The notes beneath the pieces are model-generated. The model was not told the DNA's origin and ran no database searches. It worked only from the letters and a program-made list of their open reading frames with translations. 34,014 nucleotides of DNA from contig JAQCBH010000024.1 of the NCBI GenBank assembly GCA_027621365.1, positions 1-34,014 on the forward strand. The letters are read 5' to 3'. This DNA is from Bacteroidota bacterium (lineage in GTDB: Bacteria > Bacteroidota > Bacteroidia > NS11-12g > UBA955). Positions 1 through 7,642 of the stretch are shown here, in pieces; position 1 is the first letter of the stretch; the number at the start of each line of letters is the position of its first letter. The translations under genes were made by a program, and so were the position numbers.

Positions 1-97
1 CAGCCAGCGGGATGTAGGGACCACCCTCTGGATTCGCCGATGGCTCAAAGGCCGAGGCAATTCCACCAACTATAAAGGCCCGCCACTGCTCAACTTC

Positions 98-126
98 TTG
101 TTTCTAATACAAGTAGCCTATCTTTG
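98..126 (+). promoter_or_regulatory. Bacteroidota promoter of the GH16 gene
   Basis: A TTG at 98-100 is followed after 18 bases by TATCTTTG at 119-126, matching the Bacteroidota consensus TTG (-33) and TAnnTTTG (-7). The ATG at 131 lies four bases after the box, so transcription should begin at or just beside the start codon. This makes the in-frame TTG at 98 a -33 element rather than a start codon. The match is seen directly; activity is inferred. Confidence 0.6.
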
Positions 127-130
127 GTTC

Positions 131-1708
131 ATGTTCCAGCGCTGCTTCGTAACACTGACGTTCTTATTCACGGCTGCATTCGGCCAGGCTCAATCCCTAC
201 CCCTAACCTTCAACCAAGCCAACCACTCCTTTACCTCGTTTGGCGGTTGTCAATTTTCGCGCGTATCTGACCCCTTGAGACCCAACAATACCGTCGGTCA
301 AATCAGCAATGCCGGTGGCGACATTTACGAAGGCGCCTTTTTGGACATCAACCCCAGCATTGACCTCGATAGTTCCAAAAAAGTCTACCTCGAACTGCAC
401 AGCGATCTACAAGACTCCTTCACCGTTCAAGTCAAATTGGAACAAAGCAACATTGGGCAACCCGACATTTTTGTGCAACAGCGCTACAAATCCAGCTCTT
501 GGATCAAGGATTCCTTTGATTTCAGCAAGGCCTATCCCATTGGCATGAATGAACCCGTTGACGGCAAAGGCAAATACAAGCGCATCACCCTATTCCTGAA
601 TCCTGGTGTCAACAGCGCTGGAAACCTATACATTGACAACATCTCAGCCTACACCGGTACTCCGAGCAGCAGTGGCAACTCCAAACTGTTCAGCCAGTAT
701 GACTCCTTGGTCTGGCAAGATGAATTCAACCAAACGGGCGCTCTGAATACAGATAATTGGCACTTCCAGGTTATTCCGCCCAACAACGGCAGCTGGTTCA
801 ACAGCGAAATTCAGCATTATACCGACCGTACGCAAAACGCCGTGTGCGACGGCAATAGCTTGCACATTACCGCCAGAAAGGAAACCTACTCCTACCAAGG
901 CAGCACAAAAGAGTACACCTCAGCCCGCTTGAATTCTAAGTTTGCCTTCACCTATGGCCGAGTCGACGTTCTCGCTAAACTACCTGCCGGTAGCGGCATG
1001 TGGCCCGCCATATGGACCCTGGGCACCAACATTGGCGAAACCGGCAATTACTGGGGCCGAGATGCCAACACCGTCGGATGGCCCAAATGCGGAGAAATTG
1101 ACATCATGGAAAGCTGGGGCCACAACCCGAACTATGTGTCTTCAGCCGTGCATACCCAAGCGCAATTTGGCAGCGTTCCCACAGGAGGAATGAAACTCGA
1201 TGATGCATACAACCAGTACCACCTGTATTCACTGGTTTGGACTCCAGAGCAACTGGTCTTCTTTGTTGACAGCATAGAAACCTACGCTTACAAACCCAGC
1301 TCCCAAACCGCAGAAAATTGGCCCTTTACCAAAGACCAATACATCCTGTTAAATGTCGCCGTACTGTCTAGTGTAGCCCAGAACTTCGATACGGCACGCA
1401 TGCAGGTTGATTATGTTCGGGTGTACCAAAAAGGAGCCAAAACAGCCCAAGCCGAGGCAGTCGGCACCCTGGATTTTAGCATTTACCCCAACCCCAGTCA
1501 TTCGGCATTTCATATTCAACTGCCCACGAATGCGGGACATTCAGAATATTGCATTCAAAACCTCAAGGGCCAAACTCTGGCAAACGGCTCTCTCATGGAA
1601 GGAGAGAACATCTTTGATGCTGAGCATTTGAGCCCAGGCCTGTACCTCATAACCCTTAAAAACGACCAAGGCCAGGGCGCCCAACAATTGCTCGTATTGC
1701 CTCAATAA
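131..1708 (+). CDS. Secreted family 16 glycoside hydrolase with T9SS type A sorting domain
   Basis: A 525-residue secreted enzyme likely to cleave beta-1,3- or mixed-linked glucans (laminarinase-like) outside the cell. The start is the ATG at 131, which opens a signal peptide (MFQRCFVTLTFLFTAAFGQA); a TTG at 98 is in frame but forms part of the promoter. Residues about 22-185 form a beta-rich domain resembling a carbohydrate-binding jelly roll. The GH16 catalytic domain covers about 195-440 and carries the signature EIDIME at 322-327, with the nucleophile and acid/base glutamates in place. A type A sorting domain begins near residue 448 (DFSIYPNPS) and ends in the usual short beta-strand tail, so the protein should be exported by T9SS. 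Exact glucan specificity cannot be read from the sequence. A glycosyltransferase gene follows after 18 bases. Confidence 0.93.
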   Translation: MFQRCFVTLTFLFTAAFGQAQSLPLTFNQANHSFTSFGGCQFSRVSDPLRPNNTVGQISNAGGDIYEGAFLDINPSIDLDSSKKVYLELHSDLQDSFTVQVKLEQSNIGQPDIFVQQRYKSSSWIKDSFDFSKAYPIGMNEPVDGKGKYKRITLFLNPGVNSAGNLYIDNISAYTGTPSSSGNSKLFSQYDSLVWQDEFNQTGALNTDNWHFQVIPPNNGSWFNSEIQHYTDRTQNAVCDGNSLHITARKETYSYQGSTKEYTSARLNSKFAFTYGRVDVLAKLPAGSGMWPAIWTLGTNIGETGNYWGRDANTVGWPKCGEIDIMESWGHNPNYVSSAVHTQAQFGSVPTGGMKLDDAYNQYHLYSLVWTPEQLVFFVDSIETYAYKPSSQTAENWPFTKDQYILLNVAVLSSVAQNFDTARMQVDYVRVYQKGAKTAQAEAVGTLDFSIYPNPSHSAFHIQLPTNAGHSEYCIQNLKGQTLANGSLMEGENIFDAEHLSPGLYLITLKNDQGQGAQQLLVLPQ

Positions 1709-1726
1709 ATGTTCTAAATTTCGGGT

Positions 1727-1897
1727 GTGAAACGCATCCTGCTCATGAGCCTTGGATCTCGGGGCGACATGGAACCCTTTCTGGCCTTAGGCGAGGAATT
1801 ACAGGCTAAAGGAGACTCAGTTGCCTTTTGCCTACCTGCTCAATTTGAATCATTAGCCAAACAGGTTAGCCCCCATTTTTACCCCCATGAGCCCTGA
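1727..1897 (+). pseudogene. 5' fragment of the glycosyltransferase gene, out of frame
   Basis: A GTG at 1727 opens a reading frame beginning MKRILLMSLGSRGDMEPFL, the classic N-terminal motif of family 1 (MGT/UGT-like) glycosyltransferases, in which the GSRGD loop helps form the acceptor and donor cleft. It runs 56 codons and stops at 1895-1897. The frame changes within the CCCCC run at 1882-1886: with one C fewer, it would read through FYP-MSPEFLEL into the downstream frame and give a normal protein of about 397 residues. The two pieces are therefore one gene split by a +1 frameshift. This may be a true mutation, a slippage site or a sequencing error. A TAAATTTC, one mismatch from TAnnTTTG, sits four bases before the GTG. 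Confidence 0.75.
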
Positions 1898-2921
1898 ATT
1901 CTTAGAGCTCATGAATGACCCCCAAGTTCGCCAGCTAACAGGGCAGTTGGGCTCGGCTGTCAGTCGATTCAAAACCCTTTTGCGCTTGATGGGCAGTACC
2001 CGCCTCATTCAAGAACAACTCATTCGCGATCAAAAAGCAGCCGATGACGCATTTGAGTCTGATGAAATCATCTATCACATCAAATGTGTCTACCCTACAT
2101 TGGCCCATTTGCAACTCGGCAAACCGGTTCGAATTTTATCTCCGGCTTTGGGACTCCTGCATCCCTTAGATCATGAACCCGCGATCGGGTTTGGTCAGCC
2201 TGGAAGCAAGACTTGGAATCGATTGACCTACCGCTTGGCCAACCACCTACTCATTCAAAAATCGATCTTGAGTTTCAGCAAAACTCCTTCAAAAGAATGG
2301 GCTTGGCCATCCCATTCCCTAAAGCAAATCAAACGAGCCCTGCTGGAAGAAATTCCCATTGAATACGCCTGTTCTACCGAAATCATCAAACGACCCCATG
2401 ATTGGCCCGAGCAAGCGGAAATCAGCCATTTTAGGGAGCGAAACAAATCCCAACACTGGCGCCCTGACCCCGCTTTGCTCGACTTTTTGAATAACAACCC
2501 CAAGCCCTTGTTTGTGAGCTTCGGCAGCATGATCAACGCACATCCCGACCAAGTGGGCCAACTCATTTTGGAAACCACGGCTGAGGCAGGCGTCCCGGTT
2601 TTGATCAACAGCAGTTGGGGTGGCATTGAAGTTCCTTCGACCCTTCCCAGCCACGCCTTTCTGGTATCAGATGTACCCTACGATTGGCTATTGAGCCGCG
2701 TTCGCGCCATTGTGCATCACGGCGGATCAGGCACTACACATAGTGCTTGGGCTTTTCGTCTACCCCAACTGATCATTCCGCATTTTGGCGATCAATTCTT
2801 TTGGAACCGAGTCATTCAGGCCCAGAAAATCGGTCCCCAAGGTCCAAGCATCAAAGCGCTAAACAAGGACAACTTCAAAGCTGCGGTTAATGCACTCCTG
2901 CACGACTTTTCAAAGCCCTAA
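1887..2921 (+). CDS. Glycosyltransferase family 1 (MGT/UGT-like), main part, frameshifted
   Basis: This frame holds most of a GT-B glycosyltransferase that would transfer a sugar from a nucleotide-sugar to a small lipophilic acceptor such as a sterol, carotenoid or macrolide. The C-terminal donor-binding half is clear: FVSFGSM near residue 211 and the HHGGSGTTHSAW block starting at residue 277, followed by IIPHFGDQFFWN, the bacterial version of the plant PSPG box. The ATG at 1887 is probably not the native start, because the missing first 50 or so residues lie just upstream in another frame (1727-1897). Without them the N-terminal Rossmann half would be incomplete, so the product from this start alone is probably inactive. 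The gene ends four bases inside the convergent gene on the minus strand. The acceptor is unknown. Confidence 0.85.
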   Translation: MSPEFLELMNDPQVRQLTGQLGSAVSRFKTLLRLMGSTRLIQEQLIRDQKAADDAFESDEIIYHIKCVYPTLAHLQLGKPVRILSPALGLLHPLDHEPAIGFGQPGSKTWNRLTYRLANHLLIQKSILSFSKTPSKEWAWPSHSLKQIKRALLEEIPIEYACSTEIIKRPHDWPEQAEISHFRERNKSQHWRPDPALLDFLNNNPKPLFVSFGSMINAHPDQVGQLILETTAEAGVPVLINSSWGGIEVPSTLPSHAFLVSDVPYDWLLSRVRAIVHHGGSGTTHSAWAFRLPQLIIPHFGDQFFWNRVIQAQKIGPQGPSIKALNKDNFKAAVNALLHDFSKP

Positions 2922-3445
2922 AACAACGGGGTACCGTTGATCAAGCGCTCTTCTTCGTACTTCATCTGTTCATCGCGCAGAATGAAGTGAACCGCCACTT
3001 GGTTTTGATTGACCACTTCGGCGATCAAGTGCAGGTTTTGGAAAAAGGCCATTTGACCCCAGTCAGCCCGCGCTTTTTTCGCCTTCTTATCTAGGGAATG
3101 CTCCACCCAATGACCGTACCGGGCTTCCAATTTGGCCACTTTGGCTTCAAAATCGATGGCCGCTTTTTTGAAATTTTTCACCGGCGTATGGTAGACGACA
3201 GCCTTCCAAACGCGGGTATTGATGGGCGTAGAATGAATGTGCACGGTAACCGCATCCCCGTTGAGCACACCCGTAACCACACGCACAGAGCCCTGATTGG
3301 GCAGAGAAACAAACCCGCGCTCCTTGACCAATCGAAGGGCTAAGGTATCGGGATGACCCTTCATGTCGATCATGGCAATTCGCTGGGCCGACAAACTCGA
3401 TACCCAAAGCCCTAGAACCAATAGACCTGACCGAATCAACCTCAT
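2918..3445 (-). CDS. Secreted protein of unknown function, third gene of the receptor operon
   Basis: A 175-residue protein with a signal peptide (MRLIRSGLLVLGLWVSSLSA). I do not recognise its family. The middle, around residues 90-125, is rich in lysine and glutamate and probably helical; the rest alternates like beta strands. The start codon overlaps the stop of the DUF4249 gene by four bases (ATGA at 3442-3445), so it is probably translationally coupled to it and works with the receptor and lipoprotein upstream. Periplasmic or surface location is inferred from the signal peptide. Its 3' end overlaps the stop codon of the convergent glycosyltransferase by four bases, with no terminator between. 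Confidence 0.75.
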   Translation of the reverse strand: MRLIRSGLLVLGLWVSSLSAQRIAMIDMKGHPDTLALRLVKERGFVSLPNQGSVRVVTGVLNGDAVTVHIHSTPINTRVWKAVVYHTPVKNFKKAAIDFEAKVAKLEARYGHWVEHSLDKKAKKARADWGQMAFFQNLHLIAEVVNQNQVAVHFILRDEQMKYEEERLINGTPLF

Positions 3446-4299
3446 GGATAAATTTCTCCTTGTATCAAAGTATAGGAACCCAAAAACCCTAGAGCACCTG
3501 GGCTCATGGATGAATGAAACAATATGGGCTCTTGGAAGGGATTGTTTTCGTTTTGGTACTGGGTCTCAAAAAACGCCTTGTAATTCTCATCGACGATCCA
3601 CAAGGTCCCTGCAATGTACTGGAAACTAGGATCAGCCGTTCCGTATTCACCAAACTCCGATTCTCCGAACAACTTGTAGGGCGCTCCGGTTCCACCTGCA
3701 AGGCCGCTGTTGTTGAACCACATGCTCTCCTCGTATAACCCAAAGGGGCCGTCCTCTAACAAGGCCATGTATTCAGCAAACAGGTATTCATTTTCGGCAA
3801 AATCGCCTTTGTAATTCAGCTGCAAACTGAAGGGCCAATACACATAACCCCAACTGGATTCGCGCTTGTCACCCATGCTCCAACTGACAATTTTCAGGTC
3901 GTCCAACTTGGGCTGAGGGGGAACAGTGGTACTACTGGAGCAGACAAATCCGCCGGGGAGTTCCACCCGCATGGTATAGCGATGACCGGGCTCGATCGGT
4001 AGCGAGGTAGCATTCAACGCATAGACCCCGTTGGCTTGGTGAGGCAAAGTAGCCGAAACCCCTGTCCCCTCATCCTGGATCGAAACAATGGCATCGTAAA
4101 TGCGCTCAGCCGTATCCTGGTACTTTCCGAAATACGGAACCGTGTAAGACAACTCGGCCTTGATCAAGGGATCAGACGGCGATATGTAGGAGATCAACAC
4201 CGGCTGTTTGACAAAGGCCGGCGGATCCAATTCCGTGTCGCGCTCACAGGAAGCGAGCAAAAGCGCCATGGCGGGTAAAATCAATTTGATGGCTTTCAT
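3442..4299 (-). CDS. DUF4249 family lipoprotein
   Basis: A 285-residue lipoprotein with a lipobox LLASC (C18). The region after it, PVLISYISPSDPLIKAELSYTVP, is the typical start of DUF4249 proteins, which are Bacteroidota lipoproteins encoded directly downstream of TonB-dependent receptors. The family's function has not been established; a surface or periplasmic accessory role in uptake by the partner receptor is a reasonable inference. The gene starts one base after the receptor stop codon and overlaps the next gene by four bases, so all three should be made from one mRNA. Length is at the short end for the family (about 270-420 residues). Confidence 0.88.
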   Translation of the reverse strand: MKAIKLILPAMALLLASCERDTELDPPAFVKQPVLISYISPSDPLIKAELSYTVPYFGKYQDTAERIYDAIVSIQDEGTGVSATLPHQANGVYALNATSLPIEPGHRYTMRVELPGGFVCSSSTTVPPQPKLDDLKIVSWSMGDKRESSWGYVYWPFSLQLNYKGDFAENEYLFAEYMALLEDGPFGLYEESMWFNNSGLAGGTGAPYKLFGESEFGEYGTADPSFQYIAGTLWIVDENYKAFFETQYQNENNPFQEPILFHSSMSPGALGFLGSYTLIQGEIYP

Positions 4300-4300
4300 A

Positions 4301-6706
4301 TCAACGGAATTTATAGCTATAACTGATGGAGGGAATGAGGGGGAACAGGGTCACTTTTTTCAATTTGGTTACGTTGCCTTCGGTAGCCCCGTAATAAAAG
4401 AAGGGATTAAAGCGGTTGTAGGCATTGTAGCAGCCAATCTCAACTGTTTGGCGTGCTTTCTTCTTCTCTTTGGAGTATTGCAAGCCCACATCCAAACGGT
4501 GGTAGGCCTCCATGCGAAAGTCGTTGCGCTTGCCGTAGTCGATGTATCGACCCTGCCAACTGTTCAAGGGGTCCCACAAACTGGCATAGGCATCGGGTAT
4601 GTGGTTGGTGCCAAAAATCTGCCCTTGGGGCATGGTGATGGAATTACCCGTACCGTAGACCCAAGTGGCCGAGAAGGTCAAATCAGGAGTGATGCGGTAG
4701 ATGCCGACCACCGAAATATCGTGGCGACGGTCGTAACGGGCAAAGAAGGGATCGCCTTGGTTGATTTCGTCGAATTGCATTTGGGTCCAACTCAAGGTAT
4801 AGCCTACCCATCCGGTAAACTGGCCTTGCTGCTTTTGCAAGAACAACTCGCCACCGTAGCTCCAAGCTCGACCATCGGTGACTTGCTTTTCCCATGCCTT
4901 GTTGTCAGCCGGGGCATTTTGATCAAACAAATCATCGTTGACAATGAAACTCGCGCCCTCTTTGTATTGGATCACGTTACTCATGGTCTTGTAATACCCT
5001 TCTGCGCTCAGGGAAAATCCTTTTTTAAAATCTTTGGCCAGACCAGCGGCACCCTGTTGGCTGCGCATGGGCTTGACGTTGGTAGTGGCCGGAACCCACA
5101 AATCAGTGGGAAGGCCAATGCCCGAACTGCTCAACAAATGAATGTACTGGTTCATGATGGCATAACTGGTCTTGAACGACAAGTCCTTTTTGATGTTGTA
5201 GGCCAGCGAAACACGCGGTTCGGGATTCAAGTATTGGGTTTGATCAACGGCGTAATGGCTTAAGCGAAATCCGGGGTAGAGATTTACCCGACCCAAACGC
5301 CACTTGTCTTCGATGTACAAGCCACTCTCGTAGGAACGAATGGTTTTGACCGCGCGCTCAAAGTTCATGGTTTGACCCACGGTAATGTCCAATACCACAG
5401 CGCTGGGGTCGAATTGGTGCATGGTCGTTGACGCTCCATACCGAACCATGTGTTTGTTGTTGGGGCGCCAATCAATGTCGTATTTGGCGCCAATGTCATT
5501 GATGGTACTGGAGTACTTCAAATCAAAGGTTTGGTTGTCCTCCACACTCAATACATTAATACCCAAATCGTAGTGGGAATAGATTAGCGAGGCGTTGCCG
5601 AAGGTGCGCCCGTTGAATTGGTGATTCCAACGGGTGGTCAAGGTCTGGTTGCCCCATCCGAAGTTGGTTTTGAGCTGATAATCGGGCTGCTTATCGTTGA
5701 AATAAAATTTATCGCGGCCAAAATACCCCGACACGTACAACTTGTCTTTCTCGCTCAATTCGTAGTTGAACTTGGCGTTCAAATCATAGAAATAGTAACC
5801 CAAATTGGAACCACCAGAAGCGGCCATGACCAAAGGCTGAATCAAGGCATCCAAATAGGTTCTACGGGCCGAAATCATGAAGGAACTCTTGCCCTTGACG
5901 ATGGGTCCTTCTACCAATCCGCGAGCAGAAATGAGACCGATACCCGCCTCGGAATTGAAATGTTCCTTGTTTCCTTCTTTCATGGTCATTTCTATGACCG
6001 ATGACAAACGCCCGCCGTAGCGAGCAGGAAACCCACCTTTCACCAGCTCCACACTTCGCAGCGCATCGCCGTTGAACAGTGAAAAGAAACCAAACAAGTG
6101 ATTGGCATTGTAAACCGTGGCCTCATCCAAAATCAACAAGTTCTGATCAGGACCACCGCCTCGTACGTACAAGCCGCTCTGGCCCTCGCCTCCTTTTTGA
6201 ACTCCAGGAAGCAATTGAATCACTTTCAATACATCTTTCTCTCCCAATAAGGCCGGAATGTCCTTGATGTCTTGGGTCGGAATGTTGATGCGGCTCATGT
6301 CGGCTTTGTCAGCAATCGTGTTGCGATTGGCCGTGATTTCTACCTCCTGAATGCGCTGAGAGATGCCCATTCGCACCGACACCGAGCTGTCAGCAGAAGC
6401 AGTCCAAATGAAATTCTGGGTTTCAAAACCCGAGAAGCGAACCGAAACTTGAACCGGCTGACCTTGTGGTGCCGTCAGCGAGAAAAATCCGTAACTGTTG
6501 GTCTGGGTCAACGCGGCATCGGCTGCGGTAGAATCTCCCTCAGCCCGCATGGCTACGGAAACGTTACCTAACATCTCTCCGCTGCCCGATTCGCGTACAT
6601 ATCCAGATAGCGAAACTTGTTGGGCCCGCAGGCCTGAAATACTGAGTCCCGAAAATAGAACTATAAATTTCCAATGGGGCTTTCCTATGAAGGAAAAATC
6701 AATCAT
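4301..6706 (-). CDS. TonB-dependent outer-membrane receptor with carboxypeptidase-regulatory-like domain
   Basis: An 801-residue outer-membrane receptor that would import a substrate using TonB/ExbBD energy. It has a signal peptide ending about residue 29, then a carboxypeptidase-regulatory-like (Ig-like) domain at about 31-115 (VSLSGYVRESGSGEMLGNVSV), a plug domain at about 140-245 with LYVRGGGPDQNLLILDEA and GGFPARYGGRLSSV, and a 22-strand barrel ending in SYSYKFR, with the expected terminal aromatic/basic residues. It is not a SusC: no SusD gene follows, and the partner is a DUF4249 lipoprotein. The substrate is unknown; nothing nearby points to iron or a particular glycan apart from the more distant GH16 gene. 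It heads a minus-strand operon of three genes. Confidence 0.93.
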   Translation of the reverse strand: MIDFSFIGKPHWKFIVLFSGLSISGLRAQQVSLSGYVRESGSGEMLGNVSVAMRAEGDSTAADAALTQTNSYGFFSLTAPQGQPVQVSVRFSGFETQNFIWTASADSSVSVRMGISQRIQEVEITANRNTIADKADMSRINIPTQDIKDIPALLGEKDVLKVIQLLPGVQKGGEGQSGLYVRGGGPDQNLLILDEATVYNANHLFGFFSLFNGDALRSVELVKGGFPARYGGRLSSVIEMTMKEGNKEHFNSEAGIGLISARGLVEGPIVKGKSSFMISARRTYLDALIQPLVMAASGGSNLGYYFYDLNAKFNYELSEKDKLYVSGYFGRDKFYFNDKQPDYQLKTNFGWGNQTLTTRWNHQFNGRTFGNASLIYSHYDLGINVLSVEDNQTFDLKYSSTINDIGAKYDIDWRPNNKHMVRYGASTTMHQFDPSAVVLDITVGQTMNFERAVKTIRSYESGLYIEDKWRLGRVNLYPGFRLSHYAVDQTQYLNPEPRVSLAYNIKKDLSFKTSYAIMNQYIHLLSSSGIGLPTDLWVPATTNVKPMRSQQGAAGLAKDFKKGFSLSAEGYYKTMSNVIQYKEGASFIVNDDLFDQNAPADNKAWEKQVTDGRAWSYGGELFLQKQQGQFTGWVGYTLSWTQMQFDEINQGDPFFARYDRRHDISVVGIYRITPDLTFSATWVYGTGNSITMPQGQIFGTNHIPDAYASLWDPLNSWQGRYIDYGKRNDFRMEAYHRLDVGLQYSKEKKKARQTVEIGCYNAYNRFNPFFYYGATEGNVTKLKKVTLFPLIPSISYSYKFR

Positions 6707-6878
6707 GACTTAGTTAATTTTTTTTATCTATATGCAGGACTCAAAGAAAACACCTCAGTACCTAAAAGTTTCTCAAGATCGAGCGTGGCGAATTTACTCC
6801 AGCACCTCCCACATTGGCTCGCCTGCCCATCACAATTCTGTCACTGTCTGATTTTTACGACCAACGAACAAGCCTTTG

Positions 6879-6912
6879 ACAGGGTAATCCACAGGCGTTC
6901 ACATTACCCTGT
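6879..6912. promoter_or_regulatory. 10-bp perfect inverted repeat upstream of the DUF4956 operon
   Basis: ACAGGGTAAT (6879-6888) and ATTACCCTGT (6903-6912) are perfect reverse complements separated by 14 bases and followed by TTT. They lie 53 bases before the DUF4956 start, just upstream of a TTCATTTG box at 6935-6942 that is one base from the TAnnTTTG consensus. It could be a repressor or activator site, or a terminator-like hairpin. The 258-base intergenic region 6707-6964 between the divergent operons holds nothing else I can support. Confidence 0.45.
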
Positions 6913-6964
6913 TTTACGGTTTGCTAAGATTGCCTTCATTTGCACCTATCATTTTGGTAACACC

Positions 6965-7639
6965 ATGAACGAAATTCTGCAACAAGCCGAGCTGATTTCA
7001 GCCCTCAATTACGTCAACTGGTCATTGGGTTTTGCCCTATTGCTGCTCTATACCTGGGTCTTCCAAGTCGCCTTCAAACGCTACGCCTTAGTGGTCAGCA
7101 ACCGCGATTTGTTCGCCTCAAACTTTTACTACTATGCGATCTCCATCTTCTTGATCATCACCACCATCAAAAGTTCCTTGGCTTTGTCATTGGGTTTGGT
7201 GGGCGCCCTGTCGATCATTCGTTTTCGCACGGCCATCAAAGAACCCGAGCAAATCATTTACCTCTTGGGTCTCACAGCCATTGCCATTTCCCTTGCGGCT
7301 GAGCAATTCATCATTTCCACCTTCTGCGTGGCTATTTACGTCGTTGTAGCCTTTACCCGCAGCAAGCGCTCTCAGCAATACTCTTCGTTTGCCACCGATT
7401 ACTTGATGATTCAGTTGGCCGAGGCCGATGCTTCTGCCGTACTAGGATTCATGAAGCACATGGAGGCCCAAGATTGGACCGCCAGCTTATTGAACTACGA
7501 ACAGCAACAGTCTCAAGGAGTACGCCTGTTGTACAAATTGCGCAATGCCAATCCTGAGAGCATTTCAGAGGTAAATGCCCAACTCGCCGCCCATTCCTTG
7601 ACTGCACATTCGGTCAAACTCAGCGCTTCGAACGCCTAA
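6965..7639 (+). CDS. DUF4956 family inner-membrane protein
   Basis: A 224-residue membrane protein. The start is the ATG at 6965 (MNEILQQAEL); an in-frame upstream extension reads as non-coding sequence and is left out. Membrane segments lie at about 17-37, 53-70, 72-84, 97-111 and 115-130. The family hallmark SLGLVGALSIIRFRTAIKEPEQ is at about 75-96, followed by a cytoplasmic C-terminal domain of about 90 residues resembling a ferredoxin-like fold. Biochemical function of DUF4956 is unknown. It is the first gene of an operon with a CotH-like/beta-helix protein three bases downstream and a VTC-domain protein after that. DUF4956, CotH and VTC proteins are, to my knowledge, often encoded together, so it is probably the membrane component of that system. 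Confidence 0.88.
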   Translation: MNEILQQAELISALNYVNWSLGFALLLLYTWVFQVAFKRYALVVSNRDLFASNFYYYAISIFLIITTIKSSLALSLGLVGALSIIRFRTAIKEPEQIIYLLGLTAIAISLAAEQFIISTFCVAIYVVVAFTRSKRSQQYSSFATDYLMIQLAEADASAVLGFMKHMEAQDWTASLLNYEQQQSQGVRLLYKLRNANPESISEVNAQLAAHSLTAHSVKLSASNA

Positions 7640-7642
7640 GAA

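Noticed and set aside
1-97. Possible coding fragment at the left edge: the minus strand reads WRAFIVGGIASAFEPSANPEGG in an open frame, and the plus frame of the GH16 gene is also open to the edge
   Set aside because: The minus frame has a protein-like look, but no usual start codon follows the TAG upstream of it and it runs off the window; the evidence is too thin for a gene call.
98-130. TTG 98 as the GH16 start codon
   Set aside because: It would add 11 residues in front of a good signal peptide and coincides with the -33 element of a TTG-N18-TAnnTTTG promoter.
4208-5263. Long plus-strand open frame (351 codons) opposite the receptor and DUF4249 genes
   Set aside because: It is antisense to two well-supported genes, has no recognisable domain, and its length follows from codon bias on the other strand.
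6732-6851. 39-codon plus-strand frame in the divergent region before the DUF4956 operon
   Set aside because: No promoter box, no conserved-looking motif; too short to separate from chance.
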